NCBI GenBank assembly: GCA_964526635.1
Contig: CAZGLR010000003.1
Span: 10,021 to 74,020, forward strand
Origin: CAZGLR01 sp964526635
Lineage (GTDB): Bacteria; Zixibacteria; MSB-5A5; GN15; JAAZOE01
Length of the DNA: 64,000 nucleotides
Direction of reading: 5' to 3'
Shown here: piece by piece, positions 25,351-33,362 of the stretch
Numbering within the stretch: the first letter of the stretch is position 1
How the letters are laid out: each line of letters begins with the position of its first letter
Made by a program: the position numbers and the translations under genes
Notes under the pieces: generated by a model
Told to the model about the DNA's origin: nothing
Seen by the model: the letters and a program-made list of their open reading frames with translations, nothing else
Database searches by the model: none

Positions 25351-26636
25351 GGCCGGTCCTCCCTGACGAGAATCAACTTCCGCTGCAACTCCTCACACTG
25401 ACCGCGAATCGACAAGCCGGCATCGGGAGCGAAGATGACGTAGCCAAGGATGCGGGAATCATAATCATCGGGCGGTTGCAATACTGTATGATTTGGTCCG
25501 ATGGTTATGGTACAATTACGCACCCGGGGATCGCTTGAAATAAACCTCGTATCGCACTGGGTAATGCGCCCGGAAAAACCGGTCAACAGCCGCAACCCCA
25601 CCAGAGTCGTCCACTCCGGGAGATCAGGGATATGGAATTCTTCGCCGCGGGCCAGTGACACAGCGGCTTTCAGTATATCGAACTCCGCGGCATGCCGCAA
25701 AAGCGGCGGCAGGCAGTCACCGCCCGGACGCGGAGCCATCTCGAGCAGATACATACAATCACCCCGAACAATAAAATCGGCCATGACAATCGCCCTGGTA
25801 ATGCCAAGCGATCGGGCGGCCGTATCCATAAATTCAGTCAACTGCCCGTCGGAAATTCCGGGTATCGATGCCGGTACCTGATAAGCATGGATAGTCCCCG
25901 GAGGATGATTCGACGCCGGGATTTTCCGGGCGATACGTATCAGACGGCTTTCGTGCGGGGTAATCAGGATATCACAGCTGTATTCCTGGCCGAGAATGTA
26001 TTCCTCAACCAGAAATCCGCCGGAATGGCTGTTGTCCTGTTGACGGAGACGGCGGCGGCGGCGTGACGACGGCGGCCTTTTGATGCTACTGGTATACTGC
26101 AGGTGCAGCCAGGCGGCATGACGACACTCGGTTTCGGTCAGGCAATGGATAACCATCTCGCTGCCGGAACCGCAGAACGGTTTCAATACGACAGCCGAAT
26201 CAAGCCGGCGCATTGCGTCGACAGCCTCATCTTCGGTGAAAGCCACTACCGATGCCGGGCTGGAGATGCCGTTTGATCGCCATATGCTGCCGGATCGCCA
26301 TTTGTTTCGGCAATTGGCGACTGTTTGTGGTGATTCAAACGGCAGCTTGAGATGCCTGGCCAGTTCAGCGGCCAGTGGCAGGGAATCATCATCAAAGCAG
26401 ACCACGCCGACAATTTCGATTTCCCATTGCTGCGACCTCTGTTTGACCTGCGCCGGGATGTTACTGCTGTTGCCCAGATCGGAGACTATCTCCCGTTCGC
26501 CGGCGCGGACATCAAGCGGATTGCGGTCGCGCTCGGATTGATCGGTCAAAAACAGAAGTGAGTGTGGCAGCACGTCCATCAAATAGGTGATGTAGTCGGT
26601 GGTCGTTCCGACGACAAGAACGCGCCTGCTAGCCAT
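25326..26636 (-). CDS. ATP-grasp carboxylate-amine ligase
   Basis: About 436 residues from the ATG at 26636, chosen because GGAG lies 6 bases upstream; an upstream in-frame start at 26669 would run deeper into the previous gene. The N-terminal Rossmann-like domain (RRVLVVGTTTDYI) is followed by the ATP-grasp fold: VVLKPFCGSGSEMV (ATP-binding Lys and Gly loop), FLVEEYILGQEYSCDIL, and the Mg-binding segment YLLEMAPRPGGDCLPPLL. Such enzymes join a carboxylate, via an acyl phosphate, to an amine. An Arg-rich insertion (SSRRRRRLRQQD, near residue 195) is unusual. The gene overlaps its neighbours on both sides, so it is an integral part of the operon; it would form an amide between an amino acid and an amine. 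Confidence 0.87.
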   Translation of the reverse strand: MASRRVLVVGTTTDYITYLMDVLPHSLLFLTDQSERDRNPLDVRAGEREIVSDLGNSSNIPAQVKQRSQQWEIEIVGVVCFDDDSLPLAAELARHLKLPFESPQTVANCRNKWRSGSIWRSNGISSPASVVAFTEDEAVDAMRRLDSAVVLKPFCGSGSEMVIHCLTETECRHAAWLHLQYTSSIKRPPSSRRRRRLRQQDNSHSGGFLVEEYILGQEYSCDILITPHESRLIRIARKIPASNHPPGTIHAYQVPASIPGISDGQLTEFMDTAARSLGITRAIVMADFIVRGDCMYLLEMAPRPGGDCLPPLLRHAAEFDILKAAVSLARGEEFHIPDLPEWTTLVGLRLLTGFSGRITQCDTRFISSDPRVRNCTITIGPNHTVLQPPDDYDSRILGYVIFAPDAGLSIRGQCEELQRKLILVREDRPWSEPLAS

Positions 26637-27615
26637 GAGTAACTCCGGCAGCGAGTCTGCCTGCTGCAACCGATCGCACCTTCATAATCTGCGCCGGAAC
26701 CGCCGCGATGTCTTTGAGCGCATAGAGAGGCCGCGGGGTCAGATGAAACCGTGACTTCCACGAAAAATCCCCGCAGAGAAAATCAACGGCATCGTAGCGC
26801 TCATCGCAGGCACGCTGCATGTGAAAAAGGTTGATCAATTTGGCCACACCCGGAAAATCCTTATTGGTGCCGCCCGCCAGCAGAGTATAGACACCGTTGT
26901 AGACAGCACCCATATCGACCGCTGCGGGCTGACCGCCAAGATACAAAGTAACTATCTTAAGCCAGCCATGCTCGGCCAGCAAGGTCATCAGGCTGCGGAA
27001 ACTCTCGGTGAATCGGGGATCGCCAAAGTATGAATACAGGCCATAGCGATCCTTGTTCAATGAAACCATCAAATCGAAATCACGGCAATCATCGAAACGA
27101 TACTCGACCCCGAGTGCTTCAAGGCTCGCGACTTCACGATGAATTTGCTTCCGCGATTTACCGGAAAAAACCGCCCAGTAGTTTTCCATGGCATGCCCAT
27201 AGTGACCCGGAGTGAACAGGTAACCGATTTCATCGACCGCCGAATCCAGGCCGTGCATTTCCGGCGAGGACGACATATAGCGGAGATGATACGACACACC
27301 CGCCGTCTTGAGCTGTTCGAACAGATCAGCCAGGGCATCGGCACTGGTTGCATACAGACGGTTCTGTTCCAACCAGGTTTTGCCATCCCAGACTTCCCCC
27401 GGATAGTAACCATAGATGCCCTGTTCTTCGATCCAGCTCAAGGGGAGGAAAGCGCGAAGAACGCCTCCCGTCTCGCTGGTGATAAAGTACGGCATCCGTT
27501 TATACTGTCTCTGGAAACACACACGGACATCCCAGCGATCAACCAGGTGCTGGTCCGGGATGTACGTCTGCCAGAGGTGTCGGCAGTCAACCGGGTCGGT
27601 GTAGACGCGCAACAT
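26629..27615 (-). CDS. FemAB/BioF2-like GNAT acyltransferase (Acetyltransf_6)
   Basis: About 328 residues from the ATG at 27615, which lies 2 bases after the SpeD-like stop (an upstream TTG at 27648 is possible). The order of features fits the peptidoglycan-FemAB-like GNAT group: an N-terminal half with YFITSETGGVLRAFLPLSW, then KSRKQIHREVASLEALG, and the C-terminal acceptor fold AAVDMGAVYNGVYTLLAGGT with VDFLCGDFSWKSRF. These enzymes transfer acyl or aminoacyl groups to amines. In this operon the most economical role is acylation of an amine produced or used by the SpeD-like and decarboxylase steps. The donor and acceptor are unknown. Confidence 0.82.
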   Translation of the reverse strand: MLRVYTDPVDCRHLWQTYIPDQHLVDRWDVRVCFQRQYKRMPYFITSETGGVLRAFLPLSWIEEQGIYGYYPGEVWDGKTWLEQNRLYATSADALADLFEQLKTAGVSYHLRYMSSSPEMHGLDSAVDEIGYLFTPGHYGHAMENYWAVFSGKSRKQIHREVASLEALGVEYRFDDCRDFDLMVSLNKDRYGLYSYFGDPRFTESFRSLMTLLAEHGWLKIVTLYLGGQPAAVDMGAVYNGVYTLLAGGTNKDFPGVAKLINLFHMQRACDERYDAVDFLCGDFSWKSRFHLTPRPLYALKDIAAVPAQIMKVRSVAAGRLAAGVTHG

Positions 27616-27617
27616 CG

Positions 27618-28007
27618 CTAATACCGGAGGTTCGTATTGACAAGGCAACGCGAACCCTTGAAATACGTACGGGCAAACTCCTCGACCGCGTCCGGATCAT
27701 ATGGCTTGCAACTGAACACGTCGAGATAGGTCGTATTGGTCAGGTTGGCAAAATGCGCCGAGATCAGCGATGTTTCGATAAGCTGGACCATCGAGTACCC
27801 GGCGACTTTTTCATCTTCACCGAAATGCACCACCTGGCATTCGCCAAAGCGTTTCATTTCGATCAGGTCGCAGAGCTCGACGACAAACTGTTTGATTTTT
27901 TCGGCATCCCGAATAATAACCGGGTCGCAATCGTAAATGTCGAAACTGCAGGCAATACCCCAGACGTGCTGGCGAGTGGCCCGCTCGACAATGGTTTCGG
28001 TCTTCAT
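27618..28007 (-). CDS. SpeD-family (S-adenosylmethionine decarboxylase-like) pyruvoyl enzyme
   Basis: 129 residues, the length of prokaryotic class 1b SpeD. These enzymes cut themselves at a Ser to create a pyruvoyl cofactor. Ser80 (ETSLISAH), His85 and Cys100 (LDVFSCKP) are spaced 5 and 15 apart, the same spacing as Ser63/His68/Cys83 of the Thermotoga enzyme as I recall it. Self-processing is therefore plausible, although the surrounding motif (SLISAHFANL in place of SHISIHTWPE) is strongly diverged. Some diverged SpeD homologues have been reported to decarboxylate ornithine or arginine instead of AdoMet. No speE (spermidine synthase) accompanies it, which favours a non-canonical substrate. 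It is the first enzyme gene after the TetR regulator. Confidence 0.82.
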   Translation of the reverse strand: MKTETIVERATRQHVWGIACSFDIYDCDPVIIRDAEKIKQFVVELCDLIEMKRFGECQVVHFGEDEKVAGYSMVQLIETSLISAHFANLTNTTYLDVFSCKPYDPDAVEEFARTYFKGSRCLVNTNLRY

Positions 28008-28112
28008 AGCAGCCTCTCCATCGTAATGAGAGGTTATCCGGCAGACCCCTGCCGGCGGCCGTGTCGGAGGTTCAGCATCATCCCTGCCTCCGCCGGTGAC
28101 AACAGTGTTACA

Positions 28113-28781
28113 TTACCACCGCACCGAAGTATCGTCGTCATGGGGAATGGCTTCCCGGATGAAACGGGTCAATCCCCCCACCAATGCCGAGCGCACCGGG
28201 TGCAAAATTTTATCTAATTCATCCTCTTCTGCGGCGATGACAGCAAACGAAAAATACCCCGACACGAATCCCGCCACCGCACATGAAATCCTCGTTAAAG
28301 TTTTTTCGCTTAATTTATGTTTAACGATACCGTCTATCAAAGCCGCTATATGATCAAGGTAATCGGTAAATGGCTCATTGATATCCTCATACCCCTCGGC
28401 CAGCGTCAGATCCGCCTTCCCCTGGAAATAGAGAACAAAATCTTCCCAGCGGGTTCGGAAAAAGTCAATATGGGCCACAATCAGGCCGTCGAGCATCTCC
28501 GGCAATTCGGTAATATTGGCGCAGCGCTGCTCAATAGCCAGGGTCAACTCGGCCAGTGTTTGCTCCATGAGCAGCCGGACGAGGCCGTTTTTGTTCTTAA
28601 AATGATAATAAAAAGTCCCCTTGGCGACATCAGCGTGTTCAGTGATTTCGTCAATGGTCGTTAAATCCATGCCCTTTTGGGCAAAAAGCTCCCGGGCGGC
28701 ATCGACCATCGCCTTTTTGGTGGCGATAGTTTTGAGTTCGCCACGGCTTTTTTCTGGGTTGTCGTTCAGTTCTGCTATCAC
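28113..28781 (-). CDS. TetR-family transcriptional regulator of the SpeD-like operon
   Basis: 222 residues from GTG 28781. The N-terminal DNA-binding domain is typical of TetR: ARELFAQKGMDLTTIDEITEHADVAKGTFYYHFKNKNGLVRLL (quoted from the sequence in parts; helix-turn-helix around residues 40-65). The C-terminal part is helical and forms the ligand/dimer domain. The gene leads the minus-strand operon, 105 bases before the SpeD-like start. Three evenly spaced palindromes sit directly upstream (28824-28873), so autorepression with control of the downstream enzymes is likely. The ligand could be an intermediate or the product of the pathway. No strong Shine-Dalgarno is seen. Confidence 0.9.
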   Translation of the reverse strand: MIAELNDNPEKSRGELKTIATKKAMVDAARELFAQKGMDLTTIDEITEHADVAKGTFYYHFKNKNGLVRLLMEQTLAELTLAIEQRCANITELPEMLDGLIVAHIDFFRTRWEDFVLYFQGKADLTLAEGYEDINEPFTDYLDHIAALIDGIVKHKLSEKTLTRISCAVAGFVSGYFSFAVIAAEEDELDKILHPVRSALVGGLTRFIREAIPHDDDTSVRW

Positions 28782-28823
28782 TCAAGAGACTCTCTTTCAA
28801 GTACTTCCGCGCTTGCCGCAAAC

Positions 28824-28873
28824 TGACTATATGGTCATTACTGACTATTTAGTCATTTTTGACTATATCGTCA
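28824..28873. promoter_or_regulatory. Array of three TetR-type operators at 18-bp spacing
   Basis: TGACTATATGGTCA (28824-28837), TGACTATTTAGTCA (28842-28855, a perfect palindrome) and TGACTATATCGTCA (28860-28873) start exactly 18 bases apart. The spacing is close to 1.7 helical turns. They lie 43-92 bases upstream of the TetR start in its promoter region. The TGAC(T/C)..GTCA arms are typical of TetR operators. Confidence 0.82.
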
Positions 28874-29339
28874 TAATTGAACGCAAAATCAAGTAAAAAG
28901 TTTCAGTGAAACAAATTTTTTTTAATTTTTTGTCTATCTTGAAATTGCCTTTTTATTAGACTCAGATCCTGGCGTCTACACCAAAGATTGCTATTGACAA
29001 TAAGTTATGCCTTTCACGGCCCGTTTGCGACAAAATCCCCGGATCCTGTCTTTACACACCCCGGGACAGATCGCAGTTTCCCCCCACGGTACAAATCTCA
29101 TTATCGAGATAATCGTTGGCCGGCTTGAACTTAGGAGTCTAACGCTTTTGAACAGGTTACTTGCAAGTTGTCTTACCGTGAGCCCGAACAATGCCGGTCA
29201 TTTTATTTAGGAGCTTGCGGTTGAGGTAATATGCAGCGATATTAGAGAGGGGCTCCTCTAATGGCTGACCTGCTGTATAAAAACGCTTTCCCGCACAAAT
29301 TCATCATGACTTTTGGGCCTGACTTATTATGTTAGGCTC
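28874..29339. other. Divergent intergenic region
   Basis: About 465 bases between the TetR operator array and the metallophosphoesterase gene. It is AT-rich at the left end, with GTTT-CAGTG-AAAC followed by a T-run near 28905-28925. No gene is supported. Promoters for both directions must lie here. Confidence 0.45.
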
Positions 29340-30200
29340 ATGCACTGCCTGTTTGTCAGCGACCTCCACGGCAGCGAACGGCGCTACCGGAAATTATGGT
29401 CCCTCATCGCCGAAACCGCACCCGCTATGCTCTTTATGGGCGGTGACCTGTTGCCGTCGGGCCCGATGATGTACCAGAATCTCCGGGCCGGTCTGTTCGA
29501 CTTTGTAGAAGATATTCTCATCGCGGGATTTGATGATCTTCGGACGCAGATGGGCGAATCATATCCGGATATCCTGCTTATTCTCGGAAACGATGACGAA
29601 CGGTATCAAGAAGAGGCGGTAATCGATGGCGAAAAGCGGGGTTTGTGGCATTATGCCCATAATCGCATGATACCTCTGCATGGTTATGATTTCTATGGTT
29701 ATGCCTGTGTGCCGCCGTCGCCGTTTCGCCTGAAGGATTGGGAACGCTACGATGTCTCCCGTTTCGTTGATCCCGGTGCAATCTCGCCGGAAGAGGGGAT
29801 GTATACCATTGAGATAAGTGATCATGAAAAAAAATATATGACCATGCAGCACGACCTGACGGCATTGATCCGCGATAATAATGTCTCAAGAGCGGTATTT
29901 CTTTTCCATTCACCGCCCTATCAAACCAAACTCGATCGGGCGGCGCTTGATGGCAAGATGATCGATTATGCCCCGCTTGATGTCCATGTCGGTTCAATTG
30001 CGATCAAGCGGATGATAGAAAACAGCCAGCCGTATTTGACCCTGCATGGTCATATCCATGAATCGGCCTTGATCACCGGTTCATGGCGTGATTGTATTGG
30101 GGTAACGCAGTGCTTTTCGGCAGCGCATCACGGACCGGAACTGGCCGTGGTCAGTTTCGATCTCGATCAGCTTAAGAATGCCGAACGGCATCTGCTATGA
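29340..30200 (+). CDS. Calcineurin-like metallophosphoesterase
   Basis: 286 residues from the ATG at 29340; the frame is open 27 bases upstream but MHCLFVSDLHGS is the family start. The binuclear-metal motifs are complete and in order: DLHGS (Asp8, His10), GGDLLPSG (Asp36), LILGNDDE, FHSPPYQT and LHGHIHES (GHxH). Relatives hydrolyse phosphoesters, for example cyclic nucleotides, nucleotides or phospholipid headgroups. This subgroup of about 290 residues is generic and the substrate is not predictable. Its stop abuts the stop of the convergent PEP-binding gene with no spacer. No operon partner. Confidence 0.9.
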   Translation: MHCLFVSDLHGSERRYRKLWSLIAETAPAMLFMGGDLLPSGPMMYQNLRAGLFDFVEDILIAGFDDLRTQMGESYPDILLILGNDDERYQEEAVIDGEKRGLWHYAHNRMIPLHGYDFYGYACVPPSPFRLKDWERYDVSRFVDPGAISPEEGMYTIEISDHEKKYMTMQHDLTALIRDNNVSRAVFLFHSPPYQTKLDRAALDGKMIDYAPLDVHVGSIAIKRMIENSQPYLTLHGHIHESALITGSWRDCIGVTQCFSAAHHGPELAVVSFDLDQLKNAERHLL

Positions 30201-33200
30201 GTCTGATCCGAGTATCAGTTCGCGGGCCGGATCGGTTACCGCACCGATCTTGACGGCATAGCTGGTTTTCTTCTCAATGTCCTCGTCGGTAATAATGTGC
30301 ACATCGAGCAGTTCATCGAGCCGGTAGCCGGTTCGCTGATAGTTAATCTCAGCCAGGCACTGGCTCCATCCCTTCAGCCAGAGATCGAGTTCGCAGCGCT
30401 GCTTTTCGTCGCCACGGAAATGGATCAGCAGATCGATATCGGACCCCGGACCGGCCAGCGCATTCTTGGTGCTGCCGAACAAATACATTTTATGTATGCC
30501 GTACTGTTTCGGCTTCACTTCAGCGGCCAGTCGCTGAACCATGGCATAGCGCCATCGCCAGAAATCATCGGATTCGACCGGCAGTTCGGCCTGTTTCGGC
30601 GTATGCCATGACAAACCTGTGCCGGGCTCATCGAGCACGGCGAGGGCTTCATCGAGTTCGGCGTTCATGAGAAGATTGAGGATATTGCCACCGGTGTACT
30701 CCGGAATATCGATCAGCTTGACGACATCGGCATACCGCTCGGCTTCGGGCAGAAGCTTGGGCATAATGTTGGGGGCAAGGCGGAAGAAGGCTTCATTGAA
30801 GATAGTCTTGTCCTCATCGGGATACAATGGAATATAGCGGATGCCCGACTCGACCAGGTCCTGGAAGAAATGTGTTCCGAAAGATAAATCGGGCACATAA
30901 TTGCCCTTGGTCCGGGCGACTTCAATAAGGGCTGCACAATTATTGATATCGGAATACGTGACGCTGACACCGAGCTTGATATCGCCGCGACTGCCCCAGC
31001 GACCGGGACCGATAAGAATAAATTGCCGTTTGGGCAACAGTTCATTCAGACGGCTGACGATGCGACCGACAGCCAGCAGGTCTTTCCGTTCCGACAGGTT
31101 GGTATAGTTTTCCGGATCGACATACACAATATGCGAGAGGTTGCCCAGGTAGCCATTGGAAATGTACTTATTGGCCGAGAACAGAATCTTATGCGGGGCG
31201 ACGTCCTTGGGGATCGGTGCCGGCTGAATCTCAGGCGAATAACTCTGGGTACGGCACTGCAACAAGTAGAAGTGTTTGCCATCATGGGCGAATTCAATAT
31301 CCACCGGGTGATTATGCGCATCCTCGAGAATTCTCAAGATGGCGTTGGTTTGCTGCACAAACTGTGTGTCCTGAATCAGGCTGTCGAAGGTAACGATAGC
31401 GTCTTCAGGACTAAGATCGAGATTCAAGCCGGTTTGCTTTTGAATATGATTGTCCTTGTAAACTGATATAATGCGATTGAGTCCCGGAATTGAGGTGCCC
31501 ACTTCTTTGAGAAAATCAGTGAAATTAATAGTCTCGAAAGCGTTGGTTTCCATGTTAATGACATCGATCATATGCGGCGAATAGCGAGCGATTTCTTCCG
31601 GTTCAATATTTACTCGAAGATGCGGCTGGCCTGGTGAAATCAGCACCGGGTAATCGTCGCTCAAACGGTCGACTGCGCGCGTTCCCAGTCCCGGGACCAG
31701 CCGCAGGAGACCATCTTCGCGTTTAATGCGCGGCGACCAGCGGTACTCATTGCGACTGAACGCCACCCCGGCAAAGGCTGGTAGAAAATACTTGCCGATA
31801 CGCTGGCCGACAACCTCCTGAATAATTATGCCCATTTCTTCCCCGAAATCGAGCAGGCCGCGTTCGGCCCGATATTCGATTGGATCAGGGCTGAAGGTTG
31901 ATGCATAAACTTCGGCAACAGCATCGGTCAATGCTTTGAGTCGTTTGCGCTTGGAACCCTGGTTGGCCAGAAAGAGGCTCTTGTACTTGCCAGAAAACGC
32001 CGCCCCGGTGCGATCTTCCAGAAGTGATGATGACCGGACAATCAATGGCGTATCGCCGAAATCATCAAGAGCCATCGACAATCCCTGCGCGATATCCGGT
32101 GGAAATGGTGCCTTCTTAAAGGTTTCGACGATATAGGGATATTCCAGCCGGACTTGATGAATATCTTTGTATTTCTGCTCGACGACTTCCTCGAAATTAT
32201 TGAAGCGCATGAAATGCAGCAGGACATCGGAGGTGATATGCCATGATTTGGGGATACGGACATTTTTTAATATGTCCATGTCCTTCTTCTTATTTTTAAT
32301 CACTTGCGAAGCCAGATACAGGCCGGCGCTTTTGCCGCCGATTCGGCCATGACTTTCGGCGCTGAAAACTACCCGTCTAAAGAGATGGTAAAAATCACGA
32401 ATCTCAATCTGGTTTTTAATGATGTTGATATAGCCGAGCTGATCCGAGAGAATCCGCCGTATCAGGGAAACGAGAATACCTTTTTCATTGGGCGAAGAAC
32501 CGCCCATTTCAGTGAGATGATAATATCTACGGATAGCATCGGTCACATCAGCCAGGTTTAAATTACGGTTTACCACCTGAACAAGAAATGACAGTTTATC
32601 TTCCTGAATCCATTTTTTGACCAGAGCCAGGATTTCCGCATGATCCAGAGCCTCGGCGGCCTTCTGGAAAATGACAGAGCCCAGTCCCCGTGGCGCTTTG
32701 GCATGATTGTTCTTGAGTGGCTGATTCCAGGTATCAGGTTGATCGCTGGCCGGATGAGCATCATGCGATGAATAAGACAGAAGCAATTCTTCAGCGCCGG
32801 GGACACCCTGCCAGCAGAGGTAGTTCAGCATTTTGCGCGTAATTGCGGCATACAGCTTGGCATCGGTTTGCTTAAGCATACGGATAACGATCTGCCACTC
32901 ATGGCTCTCGTCGTCGCCATTGGTGCGTTTGGTTTCCCAGTCCTGGATAATACCACGCATTTTCTGGTGGGCGACAAATTGTCCAAGCCGTTCGGCAATA
33001 GTACGAATCAGCCGGGCTTCTTCCTTCAAAAACGGGCCATCATCGGCGACCGGCACATCCTCGAGATAATACACCGAGACTTTCCCGATCGTGATCTTAT
33101 TGGCGATAATATCGGTCTGCTGACACCATTTGGTTTCAATGAGATCATCATGACGATATACCGAGTCCTCGATCTCGATCTTGGCCCGGCAGATGTCGGG

Positions 33201-33362
33201 ATATTGCCACCCCGGCGGAATCGCCTCGATAATCTCGGGATATATTTCGTCGACCGGTCGGTTGAAATCGCTGAGGATTTCTTCGACGCGATATATGCAG
33301 TTGAGCTCTTTGGCCCGCTCCTGCAATGACAGCAGCAGGATGTCCATGGGGTCTTTACTCAT
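30195..33362 (-). CDS. PEP/pyruvate-binding (PPDK-N) protein with C-terminal nucleotidyltransferase
   Basis: 1055 residues. An N-terminal sensor-like region (1-150; YRVEEILSDFNRPVDEIY) precedes a helical segment. A PPDK/PEP-synthase ATP-binding domain follows at about 330-800 (GGKSAGLYLASQ, IVRSSSLLEDRTGAAFSGKYKS in parts, IIIQEVVGQRIG, RFILIGPGRWGSRGDIKLG-like block). From about 950 a MNT-type nucleotidyltransferase appears (YLFGSTKNALAGPGSDIDLL: the GS...DxD motif). The phosphohistidine swivel domain and PEP-binding TIM barrel of true PEP synthase are missing, so it cannot run the full dikinase reaction. It overlaps the paralogue upstream by 8 bases (start at 33362). The likely role is regulatory or ligand-phosphorylating; this is inference. 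The fusion to a nucleotidyltransferase is unusual. Confidence 0.85.
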   Translation of the reverse strand: MSKDPMDILLLSLQERAKELNCIYRVEEILSDFNRPVDEIYPEIIEAIPPGWQYPDICRAKIEIEDSVYRHDDLIETKWCQQTDIIANKITIGKVSVYYLEDVPVADDGPFLKEEARLIRTIAERLGQFVAHQKMRGIIQDWETKRTNGDDESHEWQIVIRMLKQTDAKLYAAITRKMLNYLCWQGVPGAEELLLSYSSHDAHPASDQPDTWNQPLKNNHAKAPRGLGSVIFQKAAEALDHAEILALVKKWIQEDKLSFLVQVVNRNLNLADVTDAIRRYYHLTEMGGSSPNEKGILVSLIRRILSDQLGYINIIKNQIEIRDFYHLFRRVVFSAESHGRIGGKSAGLYLASQVIKNKKKDMDILKNVRIPKSWHITSDVLLHFMRFNNFEEVVEQKYKDIHQVRLEYPYIVETFKKAPFPPDIAQGLSMALDDFGDTPLIVRSSSLLEDRTGAAFSGKYKSLFLANQGSKRKRLKALTDAVAEVYASTFSPDPIEYRAERGLLDFGEEMGIIIQEVVGQRIGKYFLPAFAGVAFSRNEYRWSPRIKREDGLLRLVPGLGTRAVDRLSDDYPVLISPGQPHLRVNIEPEEIARYSPHMIDVINMETNAFETINFTDFLKEVGTSIPGLNRIISVYKDNHIQKQTGLNLDLSPEDAIVTFDSLIQDTQFVQQTNAILRILEDAHNHPVDIEFAHDGKHFYLLQCRTQSYSPEIQPAPIPKDVAPHKILFSANKYISNGYLGNLSHIVYVDPENYTNLSERKDLLAVGRIVSRLNELLPKRQFILIGPGRWGSRGDIKLGVSVTYSDINNCAALIEVARTKGNYVPDLSFGTHFFQDLVESGIRYIPLYPDEDKTIFNEAFFRLAPNIMPKLLPEAERYADVVKLIDIPEYTGGNILNLLMNAELDEALAVLDEPGTGLSWHTPKQAELPVESDDFWRWRYAMVQRLAAEVKPKQYGIHKMYLFGSTKNALAGPGSDIDLLIHFRGDEKQRCELDLWLKGWSQCLAEINYQRTGYRLDELLDVHIITDEDIEKKTSYAVKIGAVTDPARELILGSDS

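Noticed and set aside
24025..25401. 458-codon plus-strand open frame
   Set aside because: Antisense to the PLP decarboxylase; the length results from the codon bias of the minus-strand gene, and the translation shows no domain.
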